Below, one piece after another: positions 32,374 through 44,577 of a DNA stretch of 64,000 bases (the stretch's first letter is position 1; the number at the start of each line of letters is the position of its first letter). Below the pieces are notes generated by a model that saw nothing but the letters and a program-made list of their open reading frames with translations, did not search any database and was not told the origin of the DNA. This DNA comes from Aegilops tauschii subsp. strangulata (lineage: Eukaryota > Streptophyta > Magnoliopsida > Poales > Poaceae). The translations under genes were made by a program, and so were the position numbers. The stretch lies in assembly GCF_002575655.3 (NCBI RefSeq), contig NC_053037.3:140441207-140505206 (forward strand), in the 5' to 3' direction.

Positions 32374-35044
32374 ACTCACCCCCACTCAAAAGAATCTCGT
32401 CCCAAGATTTAGGATCCGTTGGGAAGAAGGTGGGGTACTCAAGTCGAAGACGATCCTCCCTTTCCCAAGTAGCTTCTTTCTCGGAATGGGGTGACCATTG
32501 AACCTTGAGGAACTTGATGTTTTGGCGTCGAGTGGTACGCTCGGCTTGATCAAGGATTCGAACGGGATACTCCCGATATGTGAGGTTATCTTGGAAATCA
32601 AGCGTTTCGTGGTCCATTCCACGGATAGGATCCGAGAAGCAACGCCTGAGTTGGGAAACGTGGAAGACGTCAGGAACCTTGGAAAGATGCGGAGGTAGTT
32701 CCAATTGGTAGGCAACTTCTCCTCGCTTGGCAAGAATGCGAAAGGGTCCAATGTAGCGAGGGGCCAATTTGCCTTTGATACCGAATCGATGGGTTCCCTT
32801 TAAAGGAGTCACCCGAAGGTAAGCCTTCTCGTCAACCTCAAAAGTCATAGCCTTATGTTTGCGATCATAATGGCTCTTTTGGCGAGATTGGGCTGTTTTC
32901 AATTTCTCACGAATAATGCGAACCTGCTCTTCTGCTTCCTGAATCATATCCGGGCCAAAGAGTTGTCTTTCCCCGGTTTCTGACCAGTTAAGAGGCGTTC
33001 GACATTTCCGTCCATAGAGAACCTCGAAAGGGGCTTTGCCCAAGCTAGCTTGGTAACTATTGTTATAAGCGAACTCGGCAAATGGAAGGCATTTCTCCCA
33101 ATCCATGCCAAACGAGATGACAGAAGCTCGGAGCATATCCTCCAGAATTTGATTAACTCGTTCTACCTGACCACTTGATTGAGGGTGAAAGGCGGTGCTA
33201 AAAGAGAGACGAGTTCCCATAGCATTTTGGAAACTTTCCCAAAATCGAGAGGTGAAGAGACTTCCACGGTCTGAGTTAATTTCCAATGGAACACCATGAA
33301 GAGACACTATTCGGGAGATGTACAAGTCTGCTAGCTGGCTAGCGGTTATACTCTCACGAACAGGTAGGAAGTGGGCTACTTTGGAAAGACGATCAACAAC
33401 AACGAAGATAGCATTGTTTCCCCTCTTGGTCCTGGGAAACCCGGTAATGAAATCCATACCGATTTTATCCCATTTCCATTCAGGAATAGCCAGAGGCTGA
33501 AGGGTGCCAGCAGGCCGTTGATGCTCTGCTTTGACACGACGGCAGATGTCGCAATTAGCAATGTATTGAGCAATTTCTCTCTTCATCCTAGTCCACCAAA
33601 ACCTCTGGCGTAGGTCTTGATACATTTTAGTACTACCGGGATGAATGGTGAGAGGAGATTCATGAGCTTCCTTAAGGATCAATCGCCTCAGGTTGCATAC
33701 CTTGGGAACCACTAGGCGGTCTCCAAAGAACACAACACCTTGGTCATCAACGGAGAAACAATCCGCAACTCCTTTCTTGATGTTTCTCTTAATACGGGAG
33801 ATTCCCGGATCTACCTTCTGAGCTTTAATGATCTGATCCGTAAGGGTAGGTTTCGCCACCAGGGTGGATAGAAAACCTCGAGGAACAATGTGAAGGTTAA
33901 GCTTACATAATTCCTCGTGGAGAAGTGGTTGACTTTCTTGTAACATCAAGTTGTTACAATAGGATTTACGGCTTAGCGCATCAGCCATGACGTTGGCTTT
34001 GCCCGGGGTGTAAGTTATTCCTAAGTCGTAGTCTGAGATCAACGCGACCCAACGTCTTTGCCTGAGATTCAAATCCGGTTGGGTGAAAATGTATTTCAGA
34101 CTCTGGTGGTCGGTGAAAATCTCGCAACGATTACCAAGAAGGTAATGTCGCCATGTATTGAGTGCATGGACTACGGCTGCAAGTTCTAGATCATGTGTGG
34201 GATAATTATCCTCATGTGGACGCAACTGTCGGGAAGCGTAGGCAATCACATGACGGTCTTGCATGAGTATGCAACCTAGTCCTTGTCGCGAGGCGTCGCA
34301 ATAGATAACAAAGTCCTTAGAAAAATCTGGTGGTACGAGTACGGGGGTAGATGTCAGGCGTCTTTTCAGTTCCTGAAAGCTGAACTCGCACTGTGGAGTC
34401 CACTCGAACTTCTTATCTTTCTTGAGGAGTTCGGTTAGAGGTTTAGCAACCTTGGAGAAATTCTCGACGAAGCGGCGGCAGTAGCTCGCTAAGCCAAGGA
34501 AACTACGGACTTGCTTGACCGATTCAGGTGGAGTCCAGTCAAGGATGGCTTGAACTCGCTCGGGATTGACAGCAATACCTTTACCAGAGATTACATGGCC
34601 TAGATAGGTCACTTCTGGCAACCAGAATTCACACTTAGAGAATTTAGCATATAGGCGGTGCTCTCGAAGTTTCGTCAGTACTAGCCTTAGATGCTCGGCA
34701 TGTTCTGCCTCGTTCTTGGAGTAGATGAGTATATCATCGAGGTATACTACGACGAATTTATCCAAATACTCCATGAAGATTGAGTTCATTAACCGAGAGA
34801 AGGTGGCTGGAGCGTTGGTTAAACCGAAGGACATGACAGTGTACTCGTATTGGCCATAACGAGTAACAAAGGCCGTTTTAGGAATGTCCCCGTTCTTGAT
34901 TTTGATTTGATGGTAGCCCAACCTCAAATCCATCTTAGAGAAGACTGAGGATCCAGCGAGCTGATCATACAGGTCGTTGATCCTGGGAAGCGGATACTTG
35001 TTCTTGATTGTGACTAGGTTGACAGGTCGGTAATCTACAACCAT
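32357..35044 (-). CDS. ChrF pol: RT, RNase H, integrase, chromodomain
   Basis: An open frame of 895 residues, the best preserved pol in the window. RT has YLDD at 101-104 and [13 protein letters not shown] before it. RNase H has D250, E288, D312 and D355. The integrase zinc finger uses H461, H468, C498 and C501; the catalytic triad is D531, D592, E628 with D-35-E spacing ([19 protein letters not shown]). The chromodomain is at about 825-885 ([27 protein letters not shown]). The first part of RT lies in the preceding, frameshifted ORF. The frame runs through the polypurine tract (SGGELSH) and stops five codons inside the LTR. Not active as it stands, because the junction with gag-protease is broken. 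Confidence 0.96.
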   Translation of the reverse strand: MVVDYRPVNLVTIKNKYPLPRINDLYDQLAGSSVFSKMDLRLGYHQIKIKNGDIPKTAFVTRYGQYEYTVMSFGLTNAPATFSRLMNSIFMEYLDKFVVVYLDDILIYSKNEAEHAEHLRLVLTKLREHRLYAKFSKCEFWLPEVTYLGHVISGKGIAVNPERVQAILDWTPPESVKQVRSFLGLASYCRRFVENFSKVAKPLTELLKKDKKFEWTPQCEFSFQELKRRLTSTPVLVPPDFSKDFVIYCDASRQGLGCILMQDRHVIAYASRQLRPHEDNYPTHDLELAAVVHALNTWRHYLLGNRCEIFTDHQSLKYIFTQPDLNLRQRRWVALISDYDLGITYTPGKANVMADALSRKSYCNNLMLQESQPLLHEELCKLNLHIVPRGFLSTLVAKPTLTDQIIKAQKVDPGISRIKRNIKKGVADCFSVDDQGVVFFGDRLVVPKVCNLRRLILKEAHESPLTIHPGSTKMYQDLRQRFWWTRMKREIAQYIANCDICRRVKAEHQRPAGTLQPLAIPEWKWDKIGMDFITGFPRTKRGNNAIFVVVDRLSKVAHFLPVRESITASQLADLYISRIVSLHGVPLEINSDRGSLFTSRFWESFQNAMGTRLSFSTAFHPQSSGQVERVNQILEDMLRASVISFGMDWEKCLPFAEFAYNNSYQASLGKAPFEVLYGRKCRTPLNWSETGERQLFGPDMIQEAEEQVRIIREKLKTAQSRQKSHYDRKHKAMTFEVDEKAYLRVTPLKGTHRFGIKGKLAPRYIGPFRILAKRGEVAYQLELPPHLSKVPDVFHVSQLRRCFSDPIRGMDHETLDFQDNLTYREYPVRILDQAERTTRRQNIKFLKVQWSPHSEKEATWEREDRLRLEYPTFFPTDPKSWDEILLSGGELSHPS
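32374..32388 (-). other. Polypurine tract of ChrF
   Basis: Minus strand GAGTGGGGGTGAGT directly before the 3' LTR start TGTCACATCC. It primes plus-strand synthesis in this class of element. It overlaps the end of the pol frame. Confidence 0.8.
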
Positions 35045-36830
35045 CCGATCCGTACCATCCTTCTTCTTGACGAAGAGGACGGGGCAAGCCCACGGAGAGG
35101 AACTAGGACGGATGAAACCCTTTTCAAGGACTCATCGAGTTGTTTCTTAAGCTCGGCTAGCTCTAGGGGTGCCATCTTATAGGGTCTTCTAGAGATTGGG
35201 ACGGTTCCTGGAACAAGGTCTATCACGAACTCAACATCCCTGTCAGGTGGAATACCTGGCAGTTCTTCAGGGAAGACATCCGGGAAGTCACGGACTACCG
35301 GCACATCTTCGAGGTCTGGAAGGGGGTTGGCATTTAATGAGTAAAGCTGACGTTTAGACACTCGGGTCAAAACATTGACTGTCTTGCCCGACGGATGGGT
35401 GAGTTGAACAGTTCTAGTAGAACAATCAATCTTAGCATAATGAGCTGACATCCAGTCCATACCCAAGATGATGTTTATGTCCGAGGACTTGAGAGCTACT
35501 AGTGATGCAAGGAAGACCAGTCTGTCAACAAGAATTTCATTTCCATGGCTTATCTTAGAGGTTTTCCATCTAGAACCAGGTGTTTGAATTTCCATGGAAG
35601 TAGGCATGTCACTAAATGTGGTGTTGTGTAATCGAGCATAGCTCTCAGAGATAAATGAATGAGATGCTCCAGTATCGAAAAGAACAGTTGCCGGATGGCA
35701 ATTAACAAGGAGCGTACCAAGGACGACGTTGGGATCCTCATGAGTTTCTTCAGCTGAAACATAGTTGACATGGCCACGTGCAATGGTGGCTGGCTTGGCG
35801 TAGTAAGTCTTTCCTGCTGGCTTACCACGGCCAACGGACTGTCCAGGTTGGTTGAGGTTGTTTCGGGGGCACTCGCGCAAATAGTGACCCGTTTCTCCAC
35901 ACTTGAAGCATGTCACAATATTGGGGCGTGGAGCAGCATTAGCAGCGGGGCCGCCGTAAACCTTGGGCGGTGCATGCTGCTGGTTGGGGCGAGGCGCCTC
36001 GAAGGATGGCCTCGGAGTGAACCTGGGTGGCAGAGCAGTATTTGGAATCCAGACCCGGCGCTTCTGGGATCCGGAGCCGGATGAGGAACCAAAATCACGA
36101 GAGTGCTTGCGTGAAGCGTCATAGTCAGTTTGTCCTGTCTCGGCACTGATGGCCTTATTGACCAACTTCTGGAAAGAGGTGCACTCATGCAGACGGAGAT
36201 CACGGCGAAGCTCGGGGCTAAGTCCCTTGCGGAACCTTGTCTGCTTCTTGGCGTCGGTGGATACCTCTTCAGGAGCATAGCGTGCTAGATTTCCAAACTC
36301 ACGGCTGTAAGCATCCACGGTCAGTCTGCCTTGGGTGAAGTTGCAGAATTCTTCCCGCTTACGATCCATGAGACCCTCCGGAATGTGATGCTCACGGAAA
36401 GCCTCACTGAATTCAGCCCAAGTAGTGATTTGGCCAGCTGGCGCATAGCCTCAAAGTTCTCCCACCAAAGGCTAGAAGGGCCTTCAAGGTGATAGGCAGC
36501 GTAGGTAACCTTATCAGCTTCAGCTACGTTGGCGGAACGTAGCTTATGGGTGATGCTGCGAAGCCAATCATCCGCATCAAGGGGCTCGACGGAGTGGTTG
36601 AACTTCGGTGGGTACAGCTTGATAAAGTCATTGATGGACACCAGGTCGTTCCTCTGGTGACGTGCAGTATTCTGCTCAATTCGCTCTAGCAAGCGGTTAG
36701 TCTCACGCTTGTTTCTTTCTGCCTCCAGCATAACTTCGGCCAGTGAAGGCGGTTGGGGCAGATCCTCCGCCCTGGCTGCATTGGCTTCACCCTGCGCCTG
36801 AACGGCAGGGTTGTTGCGGGTGTTAACCAT
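35035..36830 (-). pseudogene. ChrF gag and protease, two one-base frameshifts
   Basis: Gag starts at 36830 (MVNTRNNPAVQAQ), preceded by TTTGTTTCTCCTAG, which looks like a splice acceptor. The capsid region (FIKLYPPKFNHSVEPLDADD, YHLEGPSSLWWENFEAM) is open to about 36445, where one base is missing. The next frame (36369-35035) carries the rest of the capsid, an intact CCHC knuckle C154, C157, H162, C167 (FKCGETGHYLREC), the protease active site FDTGAS (D232) and the start of RT up to about 35121, where a second base is missing before the pol frame at 35044. Both breaks are single-base losses in short homopolymer or repeat contexts. Confidence 0.93.
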
Positions 36831-37174
36831 CCTAGGAGAAACAAAGCAACGGTTTAAACGAGGATGGCTAAATCTTGATAGGGAAATGCGGAATGTAATG
36901 GATAACACGGAATGTAGAGATGACCATCAGTATGACATGGTAACATAGCAACATACATATACCAACGGTCATACACGCCATACATAGTTTAGTACAAGCC
37001 CAGGCTAAGGTACAACTACGATGAAGGACGATACATCTCATCAGAGGCATTCCAAGCTCCTATACATTATTTTTCTACACCTCCGGAACATGATACACAC
37101 CAAGTCGTATCCCACAAGACACGCAGGACTGTGGAGATTACAACTGTTACAATACTAGTAGAACTACTACCAAC
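36831..37174 (-). other. ChrF spacer between accessory ORF and gag
   Basis: Non-coding, about 340 bases. It ends with a pyrimidine-rich stretch and CTAG right before the gag ATG, suggesting that gag may be expressed from a spliced RNA that skips the accessory ORF. Confidence 0.5.
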
Positions 37175-37948
37175 TCAGACGTCTCCGTAGTAATCTTCAT
37201 AGAAGTCACCACCATGTCCTGGGAGCTGAACATGATCATCCGGAAACAGTCGGTCCTGTGGAGCTTGCGGTCCATAGGGACTCGGGTGTGGCCTTGGTCC
37301 AACAAACGGTGGCAGACAGGGTCCACGAGGAGGGGTGATGCCTCCTACATCATGCCATTCCATACATTCTGGCAGACCAGATCGCACGGGGTATATGTCC
37401 CTCATGTCCATGAACCCAGCTTGCACGGCAGGTGCAAACCGTGTCAGAGTGGCCCAATGATCAGCACGAGCATTAAAGAGCTCCATTCGCAAGGCACGAT
37501 TCTCACGGTCCTTGTCCTCAAGCATCTCGGTGGTGGTACGGAGTAGTGAGCCCTCATGGGTAGAATCACAGAAAGTGGCCTGATAGTACCCCTGTGCCCC
37601 AGGGAGTGCTGCTGGCATATAGCAGAAGTCGGTGTTCTGAAGCAAAGCAGTTCTGGCTCGCATGATAGTCATCATTGAGTAAGCTGCGTCCTGCACAGAC
37701 ATCTCGATAGTAACCCCAAGTCCATAAGAGCAATGGAGGGGTTCAGTGGCTCCAGGATAGGATGGGTAAATCCTGACGGTGCAAAGATATTGACTTTGAT
37801 TAAAGTCTCGGAACTGCTCCTCGACGGTATACTCGGGATACCAACGATAGCCTGTCTCAACCATCACTCGGACCAACATGGCCGTGTGGCCAGGTACGCC
37901 GATGCACCGGGTCAGACGAACCACTTGGTTCTGGGAACGGGTGGCCAT
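37175..37948 (-). CDS. Accessory ORF upstream of ChrF gag, unknown function
   Basis: An intact frame of 257 residues from ATG at 37948 (MATRSQNQVVRL); an in-frame ATG at 38062 exists, but the segment before 37948 looks non-coding. It lies between primer site and gag, same strand as the element. No retroviral domain is recognisable. Visible features: VVRLTRCIGVPGHTAMLVRV, EEQFRDFNQSQYLCTVRIYP with PSYPGATEP, a probable helical segment EMLEDKDRENRALRMEL, and a Pro/Gly-rich acidic tail ending YYGDV. The ATG follows TTTCGTGCTTTCAG, a good splice-acceptor shape. The absence of stops in an element whose gag is broken suggests recent constraint or chance. Alternatives: captured host gene piece or extra gene of the family. 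Confidence 0.6.
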   Translation of the reverse strand: MATRSQNQVVRLTRCIGVPGHTAMLVRVMVETGYRWYPEYTVEEQFRDFNQSQYLCTVRIYPSYPGATEPLHCSYGLGVTIEMSVQDAAYSMMTIMRARTALLQNTDFCYMPAALPGAQGYYQATFCDSTHEGSLLRTTTEMLEDKDRENRALRMELFNARADHWATLTRFAPAVQAGFMDMRDIYPVRSGLPECMEWHDVGGITPPRGPCLPPFVGPRPHPSPYGPQAPQDRLFPDDHVQLPGHGGDFYEDYYGDV

Positions 37949-38368
37949 CTGAAAGCACGAAATAATGCAAGGCATTAGTATTTCTAGGAGAATTCGGACA
38001 GCATAACGGCTGTAAATGCTCGGAAAAGGATTTGAGACATTCGCAACAGTTTGCAATACCACTCATCAACATCATGTCAAGGTTCTGGTTCAACCGACAA
38101 CATACTAGGGTAGTAGAAACTGAACCGAAGCATGGAACCAACAATCCTATAAGTTACTACGGATTAGTAACACGTGAACCTGATAGAAAGGAGAGAGCCT
38201 AGTCCTTAACCCGCGTAGAATGAGAAGAGTATGACTCAGATCAGAGGGCATGAGGTAAAGGAGTAAAAGCACCTTACGTTCCCTCCCACAATCAATTCCC
38301 CTACATATAACTAAAGCATTTCTAGACTCGACATCGACCAGTTTGGCTTATCGCACCTACAGGCAGTC

Positions 38369-38384
38369 CGGCTCTGATGCCAAC
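38369..38384 (-). other. Primer binding site of ChrF
   Basis: Minus strand TTGGCATCAGAGCCGG, two bases after the 5' LTR, near the initiator-Met tRNA complement (TGGTATCAGAGCCA). Confidence 0.8.
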
Positions 38385-38386
38385 GC

Positions 38387-41300
38387 TGTCAGGACCCCGA
38401 TTCCAAGTCACACCGATCTAGCCTATAACACCTCATATCACATTGCGGCCTCACGCACGGTACTCCCACGGGTGTCGCCTTACCATGGCCCGGGACCGTT
38501 TGCGCCTTTTGGCTCACGTATATGACAATGTCGCTAGCATCCATATGACAGAGAACCCGGGCCGACATGGCTAGTCGTGAACCCAAAGCGGCACTAACGT
38601 ATGGGGACAGGCATACATGAGTCAGCATCGAACGTGTCGGTCAGCAGCGTGTGAATCCGGGCTGTAGCAGGCTAGGCAGGACTCCGGATGTCACCGCGTG
38701 ACATTTCCCCGAAGGGACAGACACTGGAACGATATGACTCACATGCCGGCCAGTCAAGTGTCCAGAGCAGTAGTGTTGGGCTAGCAGGACTCCGGTGAAC
38801 CGGGCTGTAGCGGACTACTATGGCTCAAAGAGGCACTAGACTACATTTCCCCATAAGAGAGACTGCCAAGGATAAACAACTAGATTGTCGGATCCCACAC
38901 ATACCAAGCATTTCAAACATACACACAATATGCTCGATATGTGCAAATACAACATGGCATCACAACAAAACTCTACAACTCAAGTACTTTATTTAAAGGG
39001 CTCCGGAGAGCCTTACATAACTTGTTCATACAGATAGGGGTCACATGACCCGACACTCAAGTCATACAATCATACAAGCACATGCGGAAGCAAACTGTCT
39101 GGGTACAGACACTAGAAAGAAAGAAGGCTTGACGAAGCCTGTCTATCTACGTAGGCCCTTCACAAGCCTAGATCACCACCTGGGTGGCGCGTCACTCGTC
39201 GTCGTCGAGTTCTACATAGAACCCGTCAGAAGGGGCGGTGTTGTCGTCTGAAAACAGTAATTTAAGCAACATGAGTACAAAGGTACTCAGCAAGTCTTAC
39301 AATAGATCCTACTATACATGTTCATTCTCAAGAAGGTAGTGGGGTTATTGCAGTAAGCCAGCTTTGACTCTTGGCTAAGCTATCCTACGATGCACCACTT
39401 GTGAAATAGTTTACGCACACGAGTCCACTAATCACCATCTCAATACTCCACCGTGGATCCTCCCTCGTCATCCCACGAGAGGGCCATCCGCGGTACTCAC
39501 ACTTATCTTGAGGCTTTTAGTAGTATCCATTTACTTGTCTATGAACTGCATAAGCGACCAAGTAGTCCTTTACCGCGGACGCGGCTATTCGAATAGTTTT
39601 ATACCCTGCAGGGGTGTACTTCGTCACACACGCTCTCACCACTTATCGTCGCTACACGACGTGTACTCGGCAACCTTCAAGCGGAAGCCCAACGCGGGTG
39701 TCGGCCACAGCCTACCTAAACACTCGAGTCTCTAGTCCAGGTTTATCGCCTATTCAGGTTCCATCCGCAGGGAGTCCGGCCGAGGTTTCCACATACGGCC
39801 CCGAACGATGTGTGCAAGGTTCCCGGTCACCAAACGGGCGACTCGGTACACCGGGCCACGAGCCTACCGCATCACAGCCCACCCCTTGGTCAGCGCTGTC
39901 CACGGCCTCCAGCTTACTACAAACACCAGAAACTACGTGCAACTCCTGGACAGAGGGCAAGGGTGATTAAGAAGCCGAGGGGGTCCATTGGTTTCGGGCC
40001 CAATGTGTGGTAGTAGCTGAATCTTAAATCACGCATACAGATCTCAGTTCTTAGGGACGGTCTCAATGAAACAACCCACCATGTACTCCTACATGGCCTC
40101 CCATCGATACCTTTACCAAATCGTATTCAACACTTCACTCTCATTACCGACACACACACTTTCACTCTAGTTCATCACCCTGATGAGCCAGACCTGACAC
40201 AACTCTAAGCGTAGCAAGCATAGCATTGTAGGAACACAACATGGCTCAATCAACTCCTACACATGCTAGTGGGTTTCATCTAGTTACTGTGGCAATGACA
40301 GGTCATGCAAAGGAAAGTGGGTTCAACTACCGCAACACACACAGCAGTTTGAATCGCGTTGTCTTAATGCAGTAAACGAGAGCAGAAGCGAGAAGATGGG
40401 TTTGTATCGAAATGATCAATGGGTTGCTTGCCTGACGGAGTGGTGGTGGGATACTGCCCTTCGGTTGGATACTCGTGAATATCCTCGGAGGCAGGACCTA
40501 CCACAATGAACACATCGAAGCACAATCAACACCAAGCAAGTGCAACAATATGATGCATGCATGAGACATGGCAAAATGGATGTATTGGGCTAATGCAACT
40601 AAGACCAGATGGGTTTGGACTAATTTGAATCAAAGATTCAAATTCCAAGTTCATAAATGGCCCATATTAGTGCTTTACCTTGTTCTGTATAAAACAGTAG
40701 GTTAACTTGCTTAATCATGCATGAAACCAGTACAGATGGATAGAATGGATTTTTCTGATCATTTTTCATATATAAATCTTTTCATTCTGAGCTATAGATT
40801 ATTTTCTATGATTTTTTGAAGTTTGTGATAATTTCTGGAATTTCCAATATAAGAATAATTCCAGTAAATGCTTTACTGCGTCAGCCTGACGTCAGTGTGA
40901 CGTCAGCAGGTCAACGGGGTCGTCCAGGTCAAACCTAACCTGTGGGTCCCCTGTGTCAGTGTCACTGTTAGGTAATTAGTTAATTAGGATTAGTTTTAAT
41001 CTCTAACTTAGATTAATCATCAGGCGGGCCCCACTTGTCAGTGACCCTGGGGGGTCAACCTGTGGTCAAACCACGTTGACTCGCCGGCGTTTAGCCGCCG
41101 GCGACGTCCAGACGCGGCGGTGGAGTGCGGGATCCCCCCTCCGGCGACCAAAAGGACGGCGGAGAGTACCTACGTGTAGCTGGGGGCGAGCCGCGTCGAC
41201 TGGTGGTGGTAGTGGAGCTCGGGGTCGCCGGAATCGACGCCGGCGACGAGCCGGGCGGCTGCCGGGGTACGGGCGTGGTTGAAACCGTAGCTAAAGAGCA

Positions 41301-42418
41301 CGACGAGGAACGTGCGAGGGTGCTACGGGTTCCTGGCGTTGCGGTGAAGCTAATGGCTACGGTGGTGCGGCCGTCGGATGGCCGGAGCCTCGTCGGCGAC
41401 GAGCTCGTGCGGCGGCGCGTACGGGTGAGCTTCATGCGGTAGCTACAGAACTTGAGAGAGAGAGAGAGAGGAGAGGATGGGAAGGTGGCCATGCTCACGG
41501 CGGTTGCGACGGAGCAGGCGGCGAGGTCGGAGGCGAGCTGTTGCAGTGGCGACGGCGGAGGGGATCTCCGACGGTGAGCGGCGAAGGCGAGGTCGGTGAC
41601 GGAGCTTCGGGGCAACCGGGCGCTCGGGGCTCGGCTTGCTCGAAGGAGTGGGCGACGGCGGTGCTGTAGGACACGGTGGAGTGGCGCGAGGTCGACGGTG
41701 GGCGCGGTTACTCCGGTGAGGTGTCTGCGGCGGCGTCGGCCATGGTGGGGAGAAGGCGAGGGAGAGGCGATGGGGGAGAATGACGGTGTCCAGAGGCTCG
41801 GGGCGCGTCGAGGAAGGTCGGCCAGCGCATCCGCGGCGAGGGCGGCAAGCAGCTGGCGCCGTGGCGAGCTCACGCTCGCCGGCGTCACCTCTCTGCCTGC
41901 TCTGGCGAGAGCAGGCAGCTGACTGGCGCGGGCCAGCACAGTGCTGGGCCGCCAGGTGGGCTGCCAGGTGAGTTTCTCTGCCTTCTGTTTCTTTATCTTT
42001 TTATTTATTTCTGTTCTGTGTTTTGAAATAGTAAAAATACTATTTCATTTAGAAAAACCCTGAAAATATTCTGAGGCACCTTTGAAATTATTCTCAACAG
42101 CCTAAAAATACCTTCAAGACTATTTGGGCATTTGAAAATATTTATAGCATTTAAAATGCCCAAATGCAAATACTTATGGCTTGTGCAAAAATCCAAAATG
42201 GCCTCCAAAAATATGAAACCATTTTTGGCAGAGGTTTTAGCCAAGACCAAAGGTGGTGAACATTTATGGAGGGCATTTCAGGTCCATTGAAAAGAATTTT
42301 AGTAAACCCTAGTTGTTCCAGGGGGGGTGCTGGGGGTTTCTGGCATCCCCATTTCAGGTTTCTGTGAAATGTAGACGTGATGCAACACTCTAATGCATGA
42401 ACTAGCTAGGATGTGACA
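38387..42418 (-). repeat. ChrF 5' LTR
   Basis: 4032 bp, same ends as the 3' LTR. It lacks the 37-bp unit and has a longer GA run near 41453-41472. TATTC duplication follows at 42419-42423. Confidence 0.94.
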
Positions 42419-42423
42419 TATTC

Positions 42424-42810
42424 ATAATATTGAAGCCAAAAGATGCAGAGTTGATAATGATAGTGCAACTTATTTGTGCCACTGCCGTTTGGGTCATATT
42501 GGTGTACGGCGCATGAAGAAACTCCATTCTGATGGACTTTTGGAGTCACTTGGTACTTGCAAACCATGCCTCATGGGCACGATGACTAAAACTCCGTTCT
42601 CCGGAACAATGGAGCGAGCAACAGATTTGTTGGAAATCATACATACTGATGTATGTGGTCCGATGAATATTGAGGCTCGCGATGGGTATCGTTATTTTCT
42701 CACCTTCACAGATTATTTGAGCAGATATGGGTATATCTACTTAATGAAACATAAGTCTGAAACATTTGAAAAGTTCAAAGAATTTCAGAGTGAAGTGGAA
42801 AATCATCGTA
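42424..42810 (+). pseudogene. CopE pol, second part (pre-integrase and integrase start)
   Basis: Continues CopE pol after ChrF: HCRLGHIGVRRMKKLHSDG and CKPCLMGTMTKTPFSG are the GAG-pre-integrase zinc-binding segment. LLEIIHTDVCGPMNIEARDG begins the integrase core with its first catalytic Asp. The frame is open to KEFQSEVENHR at about 42809, then jumps to LTR sequence. Second and third catalytic residues, RT and RNase H are absent. Confidence 0.92.
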
Positions 42811-43041
42811 AGTTCGTGGGACGTCACCGAGCTGAACGTGTGTAGATCGCGGAGGTGCCGTACTTTCGGTACTAGGATTAGTCGGATCGTGAAGACGTAC
42901 GACTACATCAACCACGTTGTCATAACGCTTCCGCTTATGGTCTATGAGGGTACATGGACAACACTCTCCCGCTTGTTGCTATGCATCACCATGATCTTGC
43001 GTGTGCGTAGGATTTTTTTTGAAATTACTGTGTCCCCAACA
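42811..43041 (+). repeat. CopE right LTR, truncated to its last 231 bases
   Basis: Corresponds to 25602-25832 of the left LTR (AGTTCGTGGGACGTCACC to CCCCAACA). The promoter half is lost with the internal deletion. The end and the target duplication are preserved. Confidence 0.93.
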
Positions 43042-43056
43042 GCTCTGAGGGGAGCA

Positions 43057-44577
43057 TGATGACCCACAAGTATAGGGAATCAATTGTATCTCTTTTCGAT
43101 AAGTAAGATTGTCGAACCCAACGAGGAGCAGAAGGAAATGACAAGTGGTTTTCAGCAAGGTAATGTCTGCAAGTGTTGAAATTGTAAGTAGCAGAGTAGT
43201 TTGATAGCAAGATAATTTGTAACGAGTAAGTAACGATGGTAGTAACAAAAGTGCAGCAAGGTAGCCCAATCCTTTTGAGGCGAAGGACAGGCCAAAATGG
43301 TCTCTTATGATAAGCAAAGTGTTCTTGAGGGTACACGGGATTTTCATCTAGTCACTTTCACCATGTTGGTTTGATTTGTGTTCGGTACTTTGATAATTTG
43401 ATATGTGGGTGGACCGGTGCTTAGGTGTTCTTCTTACTTGAACAAACCTCCTACTTATGATTAACCCTCCCGCAAGCATCCGCAACTACGAGAAAAGTAT
43501 TAAGAATAAATTCTAACCATAGCATTAAACTTTTGGATCCAATCGGTCCCTTACGGAATAGCGCATAAACTAGGGTTTAACCTTCTGTCAGTCTCGCAAC
43601 CCATCATCTAATTGCTATTCCACAATGCATTCCCTTAGGCCCAAATATGGTGAAGTGTCATGTAGTCGATGTTCACATGACACCACTAAGGGAATCACAA
43701 CATACATACCATCAAAATAACGAACACATATCAGATTCACATGATTACTTGCAACATGATTTCTCCCGTGACCTCAAGAACAAAAGTAGCTACTCACAAA
43801 TGATAATCATGCTCATGATCAGAGGAGTATTAAATAGCATATTGGATCTGAACATATAATCTTCCACCAAATAAACCATATAGTAATCAACTACAAGATG
43901 TCATCAACACTACTAGTCACCCACAAGCACCAATCTATAGTTCCGGTAACAAGATTGAACACAAGAGATGAACTAGGGTTTGATATGAGATGGTGATGTT
44001 GAAGATGTTGATGGATATCTCCCTCCCCAAGATGGGAGTGTTGTTGGTGATGATGATGACGATGATTTCCCCCTCCGGGAGGGAAGTTCCCCCGGCGGAA
44101 TCACTCCGCCGGAGGGCAAAAGTGCTCCTGCCCAAGTTCCGCCTCAAGACAGTGGCGTTCCGTCCCGAAAGTCCTATCCTTATTTTTTCTAGGTCAAAAT
44201 GACCTATATACCAGAAGATGGGCACCGGAGGTGGGCCTGGGTGAGCACAACCCACCAGGGCGCGCCTGAGCTCCCTGGCGTGCCCAGGTGGGTTGTGCCC
44301 ACCTGGTGGGCCCCCTCTGGTAGTTATTTGCTCCAATATTCCTCAAATATTCCATAAAAATTCTCCATGAAAGTTCAGCTTATTTGGAGTTGTGCAGAAT
44401 AGGTAGCCTGACGTAGCTTTTCCAGGTCCAGATTTCCAGCTCCCAGAATTCTCCCTCTTTGTGTGTACCTTGCAAATTATGAGAGAAAAGACACCAGAAT
44501 TACTCCAAAAAGCATTATTATGGATAAAAACATCATAAATAACAGTAAGGAAACATGAAGCAAAAATGGACGTATCA
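43057..44577 (-). repeat. GypG 3' LTR
   Basis: Minus strand TGATACGTCCATTTT to CTTGTGGGTCATCA, 1521 bp. It inserted in the GypD LTR; GAGCA at 43052-43056 would be the target duplication. The other end is outside the window. A polypurine tract lies next to it at 44578-44592. A common Triticeae Gypsy LTR; no gene inside. Confidence 0.82.

Larger units (their letters stand above)
28311..42418 (-). mobile_element. ChrF, chromodomain Gypsy (Tekay-like) with 4-kb LTRs, nested in CopE
   Basis: 14.1 kb on the minus strand: 5' LTR 38387-42418, primer site, accessory ORF, gag, pol with chromodomain, polypurine tract, 3' LTR 28311-32373. Exact 5-bp target duplication TATTC. The RT and integrase plus a C-terminal chromodomain place it among chromoviruses, probably the Tekay/Del clade given gag type and long LTRs. 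Both LTRs are full length and similar, so the insertion is young relative to its host CopE. Family name not asserted. Confidence 0.95.
24107..43041 (+). mobile_element. CopE, Angela/BARE1/WIS-type Copia, internally deleted
   Basis: The LTR start GGAAATATGCCCTAGAGGC and the primer site are diagnostic of the Triticeae Angela/BARE1/WIS group. It is hosted in GypD. The left LTR is complete (24107-25832); then come leader, gag and pol. ChrF interrupts it at 28310/28311. Pol resumes at 42424 and stops at 42810, where it is joined directly to the last 231 bases of the right LTR. Everything from mid-integrase to most of the right LTR is deleted. Without ChrF, CopE is about 4.8 kb instead of the usual 8 to 9 kb. 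Confidence 0.93.

Noticed and set aside
35770..36084. Plus-strand frame opposite ChrF gag
   Set aside because: Antisense shadow of the nucleocapsid and protease region.
41091..41939. Open frame of 282 residues on the minus strand in the GC-rich part of the ChrF 5' LTR
   Set aside because: The same region of the 3' LTR (31052-31895) is broken, both strands are open over the same stretch, and composition is Pro/Ser/Arg-rich as expected of GC-rich DNA without stops. No domain.
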